DNA of 64,000 bases from Pseudomonas botevensis (GCF_019145475.1 NZ_JAHTKI010000009.1:124001-188000), one strand, 5' to 3'. Counted from the first letter of the stretch, positions 53,056 to 63,746 are shown. Notes: generated by a model not told the origin, from the letters alone. Translations and numbers: made by a program.

Positions 53056-54365
53056 GGTCGATCCAGCGCCGCTTGAGCCTGGGGCTGGTCAGCGTGATGG
53101 TGATCGTCGGTCTGGTGCTGGCGCAAACCAGTCTGTGGCTGTTCGAAATGGGTTTGCAGCGCTACCTCGAGGCAGGCCTGCGCAATGACAGCGAAAGCCT
53201 GCTGGTGGCGCTGGTCCGTGGCCCCCAGGGCCTGCAACTGGACGAGCGCCATTTGTCACCGGCCTATCAGCGGCCGTTTTCCGGGCATTATTTCCGTATC
53301 GATTTTGCCGAGAGCCACTGGCGCTCCCGCTCGTTGTGGGATCAGGACCTGCCGCTGCTCGACCATCCCGGCCTGCACAGCAACCTGCAATTAGGCCCGG
53401 ACGGCCAGCAGTTGCTGGTGCTGCGTTCGGATTATCGGCGGCTCGGGCAGTCGATCTCGATCAGCGTGGCGCAGGACTACACGCCGGTGCGCGAGAGTTT
53501 CCAGCGCATGCGCCAGATCGGCGTGGGGCTGGGGCTGGCCGGCCTGCTGCTGATCCTGTTGCTGCAACGCATCACCGTGCGCCGGGCGTTGCGTCCACTG
53601 GAAAAGGCTCGCGAGCAGATCGCGCAATTGCAACAGGGCCAGCGTTCGCAACTCGACGAACAAGTGCCGGCGGAACTGGAGCCGCTGGTGGCGCAGATCA
53701 ACCATTTGCTGGCGCACACCGAAGACAGCCTCAAGCGTTCGCGCAATGCGCTGGGCAACCTCGGGCATGCGCTGAAAACGCCGTTGGCGGTGTTGCTGAG
53801 CCTGGCGTCGAGCGAACGGCTTGATTCTCATCCCGAGCTGCGCAGGATCCTCAAGGACCAACTGGAGCAGGTGCAACAGCGGCTCAATCGCGAACTCAAC
53901 CGCGCGCGGCTGTCCGGCGATGCGCTGCCGGGGGCGCTGTTTGATTGCGACGCGGAGCTGCCGGGGTTGCTCGCGACGTTGAACATGATCCATGGCGAGC
54001 ATCTGGCGCTGAGCCATGTGGCGCCGCCGGGGCTGCAACTGCCGTGGGATCGTGAAGACCTGCTGGAACTGCTCGGCAACCTGCTGGACAACGCCTGCAA
54101 ATGGGCGGATGCCGAGGTGCGCTTGAGTGTGACCGAGACGGCGCAAGGCTTTGCCCTGAGCGTGGAAGATGACGGGCCGGGGATTCCCGAGGAGCAACGG
54201 ACGCAGGTGTTCAGCCGGGGAGCGCGCCTGGATGAGCAGACTGACGGGCACGGGCTGGGGTTGGGGATTGTGCGGGATATCGTGGCGACGTGGGGCGGGG
54301 TTCTGGTGTTGGGCGAAAGCGAGTGGGGCGGGTTGAAGGTGGAGATCCAGCTGCCCCGGCGCTGA
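53052..54365 (+). CDS. Sensor histidine kinase (BqsS/CarS-like)
   Basis: This 437-residue kinase has two membrane helices (about 8-30 and 156-171), a periplasmic sensor of about 120 residues ([20 protein letters not shown] inside), a HAMP-like linker and a catalytic core: His239 in [15 protein letters not shown]-box [14 protein letters not shown], and G-boxes [10 protein letters not shown] and [11 protein letters not shown]. The BqsS Fe(II)-sensing RExxE motif is not seen, so the ligand may differ. The GTG start overlaps the regulator stop codon. Confidence 0.9.
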   Translation: MRSIQRRLSLGLVSVMVIVGLVLAQTSLWLFEMGLQRYLEAGLRNDSESLLVALVRGPQGLQLDERHLSPAYQRPFSGHYFRIDFAESHWRSRSLWDQDLPLLDHPGLHSNLQLGPDGQQLLVLRSDYRRLGQSISISVAQDYTPVRESFQRMRQIGVGLGLAGLLLILLLQRITVRRALRPLEKAREQIAQLQQGQRSQLDEQVPAELEPLVAQINHLLAHTEDSLKRSRNALGNLGHALKTPLAVLLSLASSERLDSHPELRRILKDQLEQVQQRLNRELNRARLSGDALPGALFDCDAELPGLLATLNMIHGEHLALSHVAPPGLQLPWDREDLLELLGNLLDNACKWADAEVRLSVTETAQGFALSVEDDGPGIPEEQRTQVFSRGARLDEQTDGHGLGLGIVRDIVATWGGVLVLGESEWGGLKVEIQLPRR

Positions 54366-54376
54366 CCCCGAAAAGC

Positions 54377-54434
54377 CCCCTCATCCTGGCCCTCCCGAAA
54401 CGTCGGACCGCCCGGAGGTCGAGGGGACTGACCG
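54377..54434. repeat. Dispersed repeat, copy A of an inverted pair
   Basis: This stretch (core CCCGAAACGTCGGACCGCCC) is the near-exact reverse complement of 60614-60670. It lies after the kinase gene; a related Pseudomonas repeat (TTTCCCCCTCGCCCCCTTGG) follows at 54504-54546. Confidence 0.85.
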
Positions 54435-54576
54435 GGCTGTTTGGGTGAGGTGGTAGGTCTGGGATTCGAGCGAGCTCAGGTTTTGAAACGCACGCCAATC
54501 GGCTCCCTTTCCCCCTCGCCCCCTTGGGGAGAGGGTTGGGGTGGGGGAATCTTCCTGACACCCCGCCAATCGTGAA

Positions 54577-56724
54577 TCAAACCCGGAACTGATCCATCAG
54601 GCTCTGCTGCTGATTCGCCAGGCTGTTGAGCGACTGGCTCACCCGCGCCGACTCATTGGCCTGACCCGACAGCGACTCGGTCACATCGCGAATGGTCGCC
54701 ACGTTGTTATTGATCTCCTCGGCCACCGCGCTCTGTTCCTCGGCGGCGCTGGCGATCTGCAGGTTCATGTCGCTGATCACTGTCACTGCATCGCCGATCT
54801 GGCGCAGGGCGGTCACCGCCTGGCCGACCTGCTCCACGCTGCCCTGGGCCTGGCGATGGCTGTTGCCCATCGAACCGACCACATCCTGAGTGCCGCTCTG
54901 CAACTGTTCGATCACCTGACGGGTTTCTTCCACCGACTCCTGAGTGCGGCGGGCGAGGTTACGCACCTCATCGGCGACCACCGCAAAACCGCGTCCGGCT
55001 TCACCGGCGCGGGCGGCTTCGATGGCGGCGTTCAGGGCCAGCAGGTTGGTCTGCTCGGCGATGGCGCGGATGGTTTCCAGCACCGTGCCGATCTTCTCGC
55101 TGTTGGCGGCCAGGCCTTCGACCTGCACCATCGCCGCGCTCATGTCGGCGGCCAGGGTGTCGATGCTGTGGGTCGTGCGATCGATCACGGTCAGGCCCTG
55201 GCGGGTCGCGCGGTCGGCGTCCTTGGCGGCTTCGGCGGCCTGGGCGGCGCTGCGGGCGACGTCCTGGGCGGTGGCGCTCATTTCGTGGGACGCGGTGGCG
55301 ACCTGATCGACCTGGCGGTATTGCTGCTCCATGCCGGCGCTGGTCTGGCTGGCGATGGCCGAGGACTGGTCGGCGGTGTTGCGCGCGTCCTGCACCGAGC
55401 GCTTCACCTCGGCGATGATCGGTTGCAGCTTGTCGAGGAAACGGTTGAACCAGCCGGCCAGTTGGCCGAGTTCGTCCCGCTTGTCGTAGGCCAGGCGCCG
55501 GGTCAGGTCACCTTCACCGCTGGCGATGTCTTCGAGCATGTGCGCCACGCCGAGGATCGGTCTGGTCACGCTGCGCGCCATCAGCCACACCAGTAGCAGG
55601 CCGAGCAGGGCGGCGAGGACGCCGAGGCTCAACTCGATCAGGGTGCCGGACGTGTTGCTGGCATCCAGTTGCTGCTTGAGCGCTTCGGCGCGGCTGACCA
55701 GAACCTTTTCCGGCACATCGAGCAGCACGCCCCAGGACGGCCCGCCGGGAATCGGCTGGAACGGCGACAGCACTTTCAACTGGCCATTGCTGTGCAGGCT
55801 GCTGACGCTGCTGCCGGATTTCAGACGTTGCAGCAGCTCGCTGCCGCTGATCTTGTCCACGGCATCCAGGCGCTGGCTGAGTTTGCTGGCGTCCGGGCTG
55901 TAACCGGCGAGCAGGCCGACCGGGCTGATGATGCTGACGGCGGTCTGGCCGTCATACAGCTTCTTGCTGGCGCCCTGGCTGATGGCTTGCAGGCTGTTGA
56001 GGTTGATGTCCACCGACAGCGAGGCGATGACTTTGCCGTTGACGGTCAGCGGGAACACAATGCTGGTCATCAGCACGTTCTGGCCGTCGATCACATAGAA
56101 GTAAGGTTCGATCACGCACGGTTTGAGCGTGGTGCGCGGGCAGGTGAACCAGGCGTTGGCGGCCTGACCGCTGGGGCCGGTGCTGGTGTCGGTCATGTCG
56201 CTTTCCGGCAGTGCCATCGAGGTGACCTTGCCCGGCGTCGGTTGCGACCAGTACAGGGCGAAGCGGCCCTTGTCGTTGCTGCCCAGCTCGGCCTGGCCGG
56301 CGAACAGCTCATCCTTGCCGTCCAGCGCATTGGCTTCAAACACCAGCGACAGACCGAGCAGATCCGGGTTGGCTTGCAGCGCCGACTTGACCTGACGGGT
56401 CATGTCTTCACGCAGATCGAAGGCATCGAGGAAGCGTTTCTCGGCCTGTTCGCGCAGGAACAGCACCTGACGCGAGAAACCGTGGCCGTACTGATAGGCA
56501 TCCATGAACTGCTGGCGAATGCCGGCCGCCTGCACTTCGCCCTGGGACTCGATGCGCGCCTGGGCCGACTCGGTGAGCATCTCCATGCTCGATGCCTTCA
56601 CCAGCTCGGAACTGTGCTCCATGCGATACAGCGAAAGACCCACCAGCAGGGTCACGATGCCGGCCAGACAGAGCCCGGCGAGCAGGGTGATTTTCCATTG
56701 GATGGAAAGTTGTCTGAGCGACAT
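54577..56724 (-). CDS. Methyl-accepting chemotaxis protein (TlpQ-like)
   Basis: This 715-residue chemoreceptor has an N-terminal membrane helix ([20 protein letters not shown]), a large periplasmic dCache-type ligand domain ([40 protein letters not shown]), a second helix, HAMP, and a signalling domain with the hairpin [20 protein letters not shown]. Size and position fit P. aeruginosa TlpQ (PA2654, histamine/polyamine receptor), from memory. The ATG at 56724 is chosen because the helix starts there; the longer frame upstream is an artefact. Confidence 0.92.
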   Translation of the reverse strand: MSLRQLSIQWKITLLAGLCLAGIVTLLVGLSLYRMEHSSELVKASSMEMLTESAQARIESQGEVQAAGIRQQFMDAYQYGHGFSRQVLFLREQAEKRFLDAFDLREDMTRQVKSALQANPDLLGLSLVFEANALDGKDELFAGQAELGSNDKGRFALYWSQPTPGKVTSMALPESDMTDTSTGPSGQAANAWFTCPRTTLKPCVIEPYFYVIDGQNVLMTSIVFPLTVNGKVIASLSVDINLNSLQAISQGASKKLYDGQTAVSIISPVGLLAGYSPDASKLSQRLDAVDKISGSELLQRLKSGSSVSSLHSNGQLKVLSPFQPIPGGPSWGVLLDVPEKVLVSRAEALKQQLDASNTSGTLIELSLGVLAALLGLLLVWLMARSVTRPILGVAHMLEDIASGEGDLTRRLAYDKRDELGQLAGWFNRFLDKLQPIIAEVKRSVQDARNTADQSSAIASQTSAGMEQQYRQVDQVATASHEMSATAQDVARSAAQAAEAAKDADRATRQGLTVIDRTTHSIDTLAADMSAAMVQVEGLAANSEKIGTVLETIRAIAEQTNLLALNAAIEAARAGEAGRGFAVVADEVRNLARRTQESVEETRQVIEQLQSGTQDVVGSMGNSHRQAQGSVEQVGQAVTALRQIGDAVTVISDMNLQIASAAEEQSAVAEEINNNVATIRDVTESLSGQANESARVSQSLNSLANQQQSLMDQFRV

Positions 56725-57018
56725 GGGGACGTCCTTATTCGATAAATATCTGAGACTTTGCACTGTAACGGCCGCGTTTGCGCTTTCTTTATGTTCGAAG
56801 CACAAGATGACGAATTGACGCACGTTTGTGACGTCTTCACCGATTGTTACATTGTGATTCGGCCGGTCACTTTGACACCGCCGCCACTCTGCGGCACAGT
56901 GCGCGCCCTTCTAATAAGACCCTCTATGCAAATCCGCTGACGGCCCTCGGGCGCTGTCGGGCGGACTCATCCTGTCTGGCGGTGAATTGCTCCATCGCAG
57001 TGTTTTTGAGGTAGTGAA

Positions 57019-58338
57019 ATGAATGCAGTCATAGCTGCGGTCGGCGTCATGCTGATCCTCAGTCTATCCCGCGTGCACGTGGTGATCGCCTTGATCGTCG
57101 GCGCACTGGTCGGCGGCCTGACCGGAGGTCTGGGTATCGATGCCACGCTCAAGGCGTTCAACAGTGGCCTGGGCGGCGGGGCGACTGTGGCGTTGTCCTA
57201 CGCCTTGCTCGGCGCTTTCGCCGTGGCGATTGCCAAGTCCGGCCTGGCCCACGCCCTGGCCGACAAGGCCCTGGCGATGGTCGACCGGCAGCATTCGAGC
57301 GGTGGTGGCAGCGTCAAGTGGCTGCTCATCGGCCTGCTGTGGGTGGTGGCCATCGCGTCGCAGAACATCCTGCCGATTCACATTGCGTTCATTCCGCTGC
57401 TGGTGCCGCCGCTTCTCTATGTACTGACCAAGCTGCAACTGGATCGCCGGCTGATCGCCTGCGTCATGACCTTCGGCCTGATCACCCCGTACATGGTGTT
57501 CCCGGTGGGGTTCGGCAACATCTTTCTCAATCAGATTCTGTTGGCCAACGTCAGCAAGGCCGGGGTCGATATCAGTCAGATCAACGTCATGCACGCGATG
57601 GCCATTCCGGCGATGGGCATGGTGTTCGGCCTGTTGCTGGCGGTGTTCTTCAGCTACCGCAAGAAACGCGTCTACGACCTGGAAAAGATCGAGCAGGTGG
57701 AGCAGGTCAGTGTCGCCTACAACCCGAGGACCATCGGCATCGCCGGCCTGGCGATCGCGGCGGCGTTCATTATTCAGTTGCTGCTGGACTCGATGATTAT
57801 CGGTGCGCTGGCCGGGTTTCTGATCTTCTCGGCCTCGGGGATCGTCAAGTGGCGCGAAACCGATGACCTGTTCACCGAAGGCATGAAGATGATGGCGATG
57901 ATCGGCTTCATCATGATCTCCGCCTCGGGTTTCGCCGAAGTGCTCAAGGCCACCGGTGAGGTGCGCTCGCTGGTGGAAAGCGCGGCGGCGTGGATCGATC
58001 ACAGCCAGGCGATCGGTGCGCTGCTGATGTTGCTGGTGGGATTGATGGTGACCATCGGCATCGGCTCATCGTTCTCCACTGTGCCGATCCTCGCGGCGAT
58101 CTTCGTGCCGCTGTGCGTGCAACTGGGCTTCAGCCCGATGGCGATTGTCTGCATCGTCGGCACTGCCGGCGCGCTGGGCGATACCGGCTCGCCGGCCTCG
58201 GACTCGACCCTCGGCCCGACCTCCGGTCTGAACATCGACGGCCAGCATCACCATATCTGGGACACCGTGGTGCCGACCTTCCTGCACTACAACCTGCCGT
58301 TGCTGGCGGCGGGCTGGGCGGCGGCGATGGTGCTCTAG
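57019..58338 (+). CDS. Na+/H+ antiporter-family transporter (YuiF/PA2653-like)
   Basis: This 439-residue membrane protein has about twelve helices, including [40 protein letters not shown] and [20 protein letters not shown], the latter a conserved re-entrant loop of this family. Family members are annotated as Na+/H+ antiporters or amino-acid (histidine) transporters. It lies between two chemoreceptor genes, as PA2653 does in P. aeruginosa, so it may import the ligand of one of them. Confidence 0.85.
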   Translation: MNAVIAAVGVMLILSLSRVHVVIALIVGALVGGLTGGLGIDATLKAFNSGLGGGATVALSYALLGAFAVAIAKSGLAHALADKALAMVDRQHSSGGGSVKWLLIGLLWVVAIASQNILPIHIAFIPLLVPPLLYVLTKLQLDRRLIACVMTFGLITPYMVFPVGFGNIFLNQILLANVSKAGVDISQINVMHAMAIPAMGMVFGLLLAVFFSYRKKRVYDLEKIEQVEQVSVAYNPRTIGIAGLAIAAAFIIQLLLDSMIIGALAGFLIFSASGIVKWRETDDLFTEGMKMMAMIGFIMISASGFAEVLKATGEVRSLVESAAAWIDHSQAIGALLMLLVGLMVTIGIGSSFSTVPILAAIFVPLCVQLGFSPMAIVCIVGTAGALGDTGSPASDSTLGPTSGLNIDGQHHHIWDTVVPTFLHYNLPLLAAGWAAAMVL

Positions 58339-58450
58339 ACCTCAGCCCCTCGCTTTTGTGGGAGCAGACACAAACCCCTGGCTCAACTTTTGGATTGGCG
58401 TGCCGTTAAAGCCTTTAACCACGCCAATAAAACCAAAAGAGTGAGCCCCC

Positions 58451-60133
58451 ATGCGCCTGAGTCTCAAGGCTAAAGTCCTGTCCCTTGCCGTCCTTCCGGT
58501 GTTGCTCTTTGCGCTGGTGATCAGCCTGACCACGCTGTTCATCCTTCAGGAACAGGCGCACAAGGAGGTCGAGCAGACCCGTGAGCGTCTGCTGGGCGAC
58601 GCCAAGGCCACCCTGCAAAGTTACGTCGCCGTGGCGATGACCACGATCAAGCCTCTGTACGATGCCGCCGCTCCCGGCGACGTCGCAGCGCGGGCGCAAG
58701 TGATCAAGCTGCTGTCGGGCATCAAATACGGCAAGGACGGCTACTTCTTCGGCTACGACTCCGAGACCGTGCGCCTGTTCAAGGCCAACGACCCCGAAGG
58801 CGTGGGCAAGAGCTTCAAGGACAATCGCGATCCGAATGGCGTCTATGTCAACCGCGACCTGGTGAAGGTGGCGAAGGACGGCACTCACTACCTGCAATAC
58901 AGCTCGCCGCTGCCGGGCAATGCGCAGGTGCTGGTGCCGAAACTCGGCTACACCGAATACCTGGCGAAGTGGGACATGGCCGTGGGTACGTCGGTCAACC
59001 TCGACGGCATCGAAGCGCAAGTGGCGCTGGTTGAGGCCCAGGTGCAGGAACGCATGCAAGGCGTGGTGTTGAGCATCGTTGGCGTGGCCGTGGTGGTGCT
59101 GTTGGTGATTGCGGCGGCAGGGCTGCTGCTGGCCAACACCATCCTGCGTCCTTTGCATCTGATGAAAGCCAATCTCGACGACATTGCGGCGGGCGAGGGC
59201 GATCTGACCCGACGCCTGGCTATCACCAGCCAGGACGAACTCGGCGAACTGGCCGGTTCGTTCAACCGTTTCGTCGACAAGATCCATGGTCTGGTGCGCC
59301 AGATCAGCGAGATGACCACGCAACTGACCGGGCTGGTGACGCAGGTCTCGGATCAGGCCCAGCGCTCCGACCAGGCCATGGAACGCCAGCGCCACGAGAC
59401 CGATCAGGTGGCAACGGCGATCAACGAGATGTCGGCCGCCGCCCAGGAAGTGGCGAAAAGTGCGCAAAACGCGGCAGTCGCCGCACGCCAGACCGATGAA
59501 GAGGGCCAGGCGGCAAAGCGCGTGGTGGCCGGCAGCATTCAGCAGATTCATGCGCTGGTGGACGACATTCGCAACAGCGGCGTGTCCCTCGACAGCCTGC
59601 AGCAGGATGTGTCGTCGATTGTCGGTGTGCTCGGGGTGATCCGTTCGATCGCCGAGCAGACCAACCTGCTGGCGCTGAACGCCGCGATCGAAGCGGCGCG
59701 GGCCGGTGAGGCGGGGCGTGGTTTTGCCGTGGTGGCCGATGAGGTGCGGGCGCTGGCGAGCCGGACGCAGATCAGCACCCAGGAAATCCAGGGCATGATC
59801 GATCGGTTGCAGGCCGGCACCCAGTCGGCGGTGGATGCGATGCGCCGTTCCAGTGAGGCCGGTGACGGGACTTCGGCGCAGGCCAATCAGGCGGGCGCGT
59901 CGCTGGATGCGATGGCTGAGCTGATTGCGACGATCAATTCGATGAATGCGCAGATTGCCAGTGCTGCCGAGGAGCAGACGGCGGTGGCTGAGGAGATCAA
60001 TCGCAGCGTGCATCAGATTGCGGTGGCGGTGGATAGCGTTGCCGATGAGACCCAGCTGGGGGCGCAGACTTCGCGGAGTCTGGCTGAGTTGGGGCAGGGG
60101 TTGGGGCGGTTGGTTGGGCAGTTTCGCATTTAG
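58451..60133 (+). CDS. Methyl-accepting chemotaxis protein (CtpM-like)
   Basis: This 560-residue receptor has two membrane helices, a periplasmic single-Cache (sCache_2) domain ([20 protein letters not shown], then [20 protein letters not shown]), HAMP, and a signalling domain with [20 protein letters not shown]. Length and position fit P. aeruginosa CtpM (PA2652, malate receptor), from memory. ATG start at 58451. Confidence 0.92.
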   Translation: MRLSLKAKVLSLAVLPVLLFALVISLTTLFILQEQAHKEVEQTRERLLGDAKATLQSYVAVAMTTIKPLYDAAAPGDVAARAQVIKLLSGIKYGKDGYFFGYDSETVRLFKANDPEGVGKSFKDNRDPNGVYVNRDLVKVAKDGTHYLQYSSPLPGNAQVLVPKLGYTEYLAKWDMAVGTSVNLDGIEAQVALVEAQVQERMQGVVLSIVGVAVVVLLVIAAAGLLLANTILRPLHLMKANLDDIAAGEGDLTRRLAITSQDELGELAGSFNRFVDKIHGLVRQISEMTTQLTGLVTQVSDQAQRSDQAMERQRHETDQVATAINEMSAAAQEVAKSAQNAAVAARQTDEEGQAAKRVVAGSIQQIHALVDDIRNSGVSLDSLQQDVSSIVGVLGVIRSIAEQTNLLALNAAIEAARAGEAGRGFAVVADEVRALASRTQISTQEIQGMIDRLQAGTQSAVDAMRRSSEAGDGTSAQANQAGASLDAMAELIATINSMNAQIASAAEEQTAVAEEINRSVHQIAVAVDSVADETQLGAQTSRSLAELGQGLGRLVGQFRI

Positions 60134-60206
60134 CCTTGGGGGGCTTGGCGGCCTTTGGGCCGGTCAGGCTCTTTGGGGGTTTGGGTGAATATCCGTTTCT
60201 GCGGGT

Positions 60207-60470
60207 GTTGCTGATGGCGGTTTCGCCCTGACGGTCGACTCCCTTTGGCAAACGCCCCAAAGGAAGCAAAGGTCTTGCCCCGGCGTACGGCCCCTCGCTG
60301 TGGCTCGGGGTTCCTTCGCTCCGGAATTCATCCGGGGGGCATCGCCTACGGTTTGCTTCGCTGCACCTCCTCTCGATGTGTTTGGCTTCGCCAAACGGTC
60401 GCTGCGCTCCCACCCCCGGATAAATCCCTCCACTCAGCCTGCCGAAGGGGCCGGCACGGCAAGATCAAGA
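60207..60470. repeat. Dispersed Pseudomonas intergenic repeat (R178-like)
   Basis: This stretch has strings such as CGGCGTACGGCCCCTCGCTG and CATCGCCTACGGTTTGCTTC that I recall from many Pseudomonas intergenic regions. A minus-strand frame (60164-60433) is often annotated as a protein but is a by-product of the repeat. The repeat name is from memory. Confidence 0.55.
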
Positions 60471-60533
60471 GCGCAGGCGAGCTGACACTCGGCCTATTGG
60501 TGGGCGCGGGATCTGCTTTTGCTTTTGTTCTTT

Positions 60534-60564
60534 TGTGGGAGTGGGCTTGCCCGCGGAGGCGGCC
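60534..60564. repeat. REP element (half)
   Basis: TGTGGGAGTGGGCTTGCCCG followed by CGGAGGCGG is a single REP half-element in the gap before the metallothionein gene. Confidence 0.7.
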
Positions 60565-60613
60565 TTCGGGCCGACCTGGTTTGGCCGGGTGTACATATTC
60601 TTTTCGGCCACCT

Positions 60614-60670
60614 CGGTCAGTCCCCTCTCCCTCCGGGCGGTCCGACGTTTCGGGAGGGCTAGGGTGAGGG
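60614..60670. repeat. Dispersed repeat, copy B of an inverted pair
   Basis: Near-exact reverse complement of 54377-54434 (core GGGCGGTCCGACGTTTCGGG). The two copies bracket the chemoreceptor-transporter-chemoreceptor block in opposite orientation. Confidence 0.85.
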
Positions 60671-60830
60671 CAGCGATCTCAAGTTTGCCCAAAAAAACAT
60701 CTGAATCCGCGCGCACGCCCCACCGCCCCATTCATGCGCATTTGTGCAGGCCCTCGCCAAACGCTCCTACACTGCTCTCTACGGCTTGTTTTCCAAGCCT
60801 CAGACAACCACCACTGAAGGAGTCTGTCCC

Positions 60831-60986
60831 ATGCCTGATAAAACCTGTGACTGTCCGAAGTGTAATTGCAAGCTCGGTGAGCATCCCGTGGTGCGGCACG
60901 GCAAGCATTATTGCTGCGAGGCGTGTGCCAAGCATCATGAGCATGGCGAGGAGTGTTCGAGCAAGGGGTGCAAGTGCGCGCATTGA
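60831..60986 (+). CDS. Bacterial metallothionein (SmtA/PflQ-like)
   Basis: This 51-residue protein has ten Cys (6, 8, 11, 13, 28, 29, 32, 42, 47, 49) and several His, in CDCPKCNCKLGE, HYCCEACAKHHEHGEEC and SSKGCKCAH, the pattern of the SmtA/BmtA family known from P. fluorescens. It binds Zn(II) or Cd(II) thiolate clusters in the cytoplasm. AAGGAG 11 nt before the ATG supports the start. It is outside the cop operon and monocistronic. Confidence 0.95.
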   Translation: MPDKTCDCPKCNCKLGEHPVVRHGKHYCCEACAKHHEHGEECSSKGCKCAH

Positions 60987-61017
60987 GTGTCGGTGCGGGT
61001 GAAAAAAGAAGTGGAGT

Positions 61018-61290
61018 CTAGTCAGGCTCCACTTCCAGTTTCAGGCTGTCGTCGTCCAGTCGTTGGGTGTGGCGGACGGTGCCTTGCAGTTTCCGGCCTT
61101 CGACTTTGACGACAATGGTTTTGGCGTTTTCCAGGTCCTCCGGCAACGGTGCCGGAACCCGGAGGGCGAAGCGGTAGGGGTCGTTTTCGACGGGTTCCAG
61201 GCCGACCGGGCACTCCACGCTTTTGGTGATCCGGCCGAACAGGGTGTCGAGGCCGTAGTCCAGGTGTGCCGGGCTGTTGATGGTCGTCAT
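61018..61290 (-). CDS. Hypothetical 90-residue protein
   Basis: This soluble protein (MTTINSPAHLDYGLDTLFGR start) has a central beta-rich region with PYRFALRVPAPLPEDLENAK and ends KLEVEPD. The ATG has a GGGGGAA Shine-Dalgarno. I do not recognise the family. It is next to the DUF6555-like gene at 61330. Confidence 0.65.
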   Translation of the reverse strand: MTTINSPAHLDYGLDTLFGRITKSVECPVGLEPVENDPYRFALRVPAPLPEDLENAKTIVVKVEGRKLQGTVRHTQRLDDDSLKLEVEPD

Positions 61291-61329
61291 GTGTGTTCCC
61301 CCGAATGAATGCCCGCCGTTGCCAGCAGC

Positions 61330-61557
61330 TTAGCTGGTCGGTCGCCAGGTGACGTTCTCCACGCCGAATTTCTCCGCCATCGGCTTGCTGGTCTTTTGCA
61401 CTTTTTCCCGGCCGAAACGGGGGATCCGCCCCACGCCCGCGTCGCAGCTCGCCCAGTGCCAGGCCTCGGCGTTGTCCATTTTGTCCGAGCGGATAATGAA
61501 CGATTTGGGCGCGCCGTGAAGGGTGTATTCGATGACAAACAGTTTTGCGTTGTTCAT
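61330..61557 (-). CDS. Small Pseudomonas-specific protein (DUF6555-like), second copy
   Basis: This 75-residue protein is a paralogue of 8866-9120: it shares the hallmark AWHWASCDAG and the spacing to IPRFGREKV. The ATG at 61557 has a good upstream context. Function unknown. Confidence 0.75.
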   Translation of the reverse strand: MNNAKLFVIEYTLHGAPKSFIIRSDKMDNAEAWHWASCDAGVGRIPRFGREKVQKTSKPMAEKFGVENVTWRPTS

Positions 61558-61693
61558 AAAGCCGGTCTTCCTCCCTGTGGTATTAGAGGGATCGCGGCGC
61601 TTGCGGAAAATTCATTCGGATTGTCCGACGGTCTCTCACATTGGCGATGGAACGGGCGGCTGGTTACCATGGCGTTTCCGTCAGCCCCGATGA

Positions 61694-62467
61694 ATGCTTG
61701 CCATGGCCCTCGCTGCGCCCCCCGATCTGAGTGATACCGATGTGCCGGTGCAGCCGCTGGCGCGCACGTACCCGCGCGGGTTGTTCATCGAGCCCCATGA
61801 GCATGTCTGGGGGCAGTTGCTGTATGCGATGAGCGGGGTGATGTGGGTCGAGACGCCGCATGAGGCATTGGTGGTGCCGCCGCAGCGGGCGGTGTGGTTG
61901 CCGCCGGGAGTGCCCCACGGGATTCGGGTGGTGTCGGACTTGCAGATGCGCAATATCTACCTGCGCCCGGCGCTGGCGGCGACGCTGGATGCGCAGGTGC
62001 AGGTGATCGAAGTCGGCGGTTTGCTGCGTGAGTTGATCGTCGGGCTGGTGGAGCAGGGCGACAGTGGCGAGCCGGCGTACTACGAGGCGCTGGTGGGGCT
62101 GGCGTTGCTGGAGCTGAAGCGCGCCAGGCGTTCGCAGTTGAAGATCCCGTTGCCGGACGAGTCCGACCGGCGCCTGATGAATCTGTGCCAGGCGGTGATG
62201 GCCGCGCCGTCGCTGGAGATTTCTTTCGAGCAGCACGCGGAAAACGCCGGGGCCAGTGTGCGGACGCTGGCGCGGTTGTTCAAGGAGGGGCTGGGCATGG
62301 GCTTCGCCGAATGGCGCCGGCAGGTGCAACTGGCGACGGCAGCGGCGGAGCTGATTCAGGGCGTGGCGGTCAGCAGCATCGCCCGTGAGCTGGGCTACTC
62401 GCCAAGCAGTTTCAGCGACATGTTCCGCCGCGAGTTGGGCGTGGCGCCTTCGCAATACACCGCATGA
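61694..62467 (+). CDS. AraC-family regulator with cupin domain
   Basis: This 257-residue regulator has an N-terminal cupin-like effector domain (VMWVETPHEALVVPPQRAVW) and a C-terminal AraC helix-turn-helix (SVRTLARLFKEGLGMGFAEW, then VSSIARELGYSPSSFSDMF). The ATG at 61694 is the first of two close options. It precedes an XapX/quinone oxidoreductase pair, which it might regulate. Confidence 0.88.
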   Translation: MLAMALAAPPDLSDTDVPVQPLARTYPRGLFIEPHEHVWGQLLYAMSGVMWVETPHEALVVPPQRAVWLPPGVPHGIRVVSDLQMRNIYLRPALAATLDAQVQVIEVGGLLRELIVGLVEQGDSGEPAYYEALVGLALLELKRARRSQLKIPLPDESDRRLMNLCQAVMAAPSLEISFEQHAENAGASVRTLARLFKEGLGMGFAEWRRQVQLATAAAELIQGVAVSSIARELGYSPSSFSDMFRRELGVAPSQYTA

Positions 62468-62586
62468 CACCGGCACACACGAACGCTGTGTGAGAGTTGG
62501 CCGAAATTCAGAAGTCCTTGGCCGATGCCTTCGGCCACGATTCCCTAGACTTTGCCCATTCCCTTCAAGCGGCGGAGTTTCCCCCC

Positions 62587-62760
62587 ATGAATTACCTGAT
62601 TTCGCTGGCCATCGGCCTGGGCGTCGGTCTGTTGTATGGCGCCCTGGATTTTCGTTCTCCCGCACCGCCGGCCATCGCGCTGGTCGGTCTGCTGGGCATG
62701 CTGGCCGGTGAGCAGTTGTGGCCGGTGGGGCGGCAACTGGTGGCGGGCTGGTTGTCCTGA
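62587..62760 (+). CDS. XapX-domain small membrane protein
   Basis: This 57-residue protein has two membrane helices (YLISLAIGLGVGLLYGALDF and LVGLLGMLAGEQLW) and the XapX (DUF1427) signature. A GGAG precedes the ATG. It is directly before the quinone oxidoreductase gene and probably cotranscribed. Confidence 0.85.
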   Translation: MNYLISLAIGLGVGLLYGALDFRSPAPPAIALVGLLGMLAGEQLWPVGRQLVAGWLS

Positions 62761-62789
62761 ATTTCTTTTTTCCTTCGGTGGAGATGTCC

Positions 62790-63746
62790 ATGAAAGCGCT
62801 GCAATTCGATAAAACCGGTGATCTGTCCTCCCTGCGCTACGTCGAGGTGCCGACCCCGGTGCCGGCGGCGGATGAAGTGCTGGTGCAGATCAGGGCGGCC
62901 GGGCTCAATCCCAGCGACGTGAAAAACGTCCTCGGGCGTTTCCCTTACACCACGCTGCCCCGGATTCCCGGTCGGGATTTCGCCGGGGTGGTGGTGGAAG
63001 GGCCGCAGGCCCTGATCGGTCAGGAAGTCTGGGGAACCGGGCGCGAGCTGGGCTTCTTTGCCGATGGTTCCCACGCGCAGTTCGTCAAACTGCCGGCCAA
63101 TGGCGTGGCACCCAAACCGTCGCACTTGAGTTTTGCCCAGGCGGCGAGCCTCGGGGTTCCGTACACCACGGCGTGGGATGCGCTGGAGCGCAGTCTGGTG
63201 AACGGCGAAACCCGTTTGCTGGTGATCGGTGGCGGGGCGGTGGCGACGGCGGCGCTGGCCCTGGCGAAGGTACGCGGCGCGCAGTTGCTGGCGGCGGCGC
63301 GCCGGCCGGAGCAGGTCAGGGAGTTGCAGGCCCAGGGCTACCCGACGATTCAACTGGATAAGCCCGAAGAGCTTGGCGCGCAGGTCAACGCCGTGTATCA
63401 GGGCGGTGCCGATGTCATCTTCGACACCACCGGTTTCTGGCTGCCGGCCTCGGTCGCCGCGCTGGCGACGTTCGGGCGGATCGCGATCATTGCGGCGCCG
63501 GTGGACGGCCATGTGCAATTGCCGGCGCTGGCGCTGTACCGCAAGGGCGGCTCGGTGGTCGGGATCAACTCGTTGCTGTACGGCGTCGAGGCGTGCGCGG
63601 CGATGCTGGATCAGTTCGGCCGGTTCTTCGACGAAGACCTGCTGCCATTGCCGCAAGGGCTGGTGGAGGCGCCGTTGGCCGAAGGCCTGGTGCGGTATGC
63701 CGAGGTGAATCAGGGCAGCGGGGACAAGGTCATCCTCATCCCTTGA
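62790..63746 (+). CDS. NADPH quinone oxidoreductase-like (MDR superfamily)
   Basis: This 318-residue enzyme has the MDR fold without a structural zinc: GRDFAGVVVEGPQALIGQEV and the nucleotide-binding LLVIGGGAVATAALALAKV. It likely reduces quinones or enones with NADPH. The ATG at 62790 has GGTGGAG upstream; a start at 62784 is the alternative. Follows the XapX gene closely. Confidence 0.88.
   Translation: MKALQFDKTGDLSSLRYVEVPTPVPAADEVLVQIRAAGLNPSDVKNVLGRFPYTTLPRIPGRDFAGVVVEGPQALIGQEVWGTGRELGFFADGSHAQFVKLPANGVAPKPSHLSFAQAASLGVPYTTAWDALERSLVNGETRLLVIGGGAVATAALALAKVRGAQLLAAARRPEQVRELQAQGYPTIQLDKPEELGAQVNAVYQGGADVIFDTTGFWLPASVAALATFGRIAIIAAPVDGHVQLPALALYRKGGSVVGINSLLYGVEACAAMLDQFGRFFDEDLLPLPQGLVEAPLAEGLVRYAEVNQGSGDKVILIP

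Noticed and set aside
60164..60433. Minus-strand frame MEGFIRGWERS...
   Set aside because: Falls inside a dispersed intergenic repeat; commonly mis-annotated.
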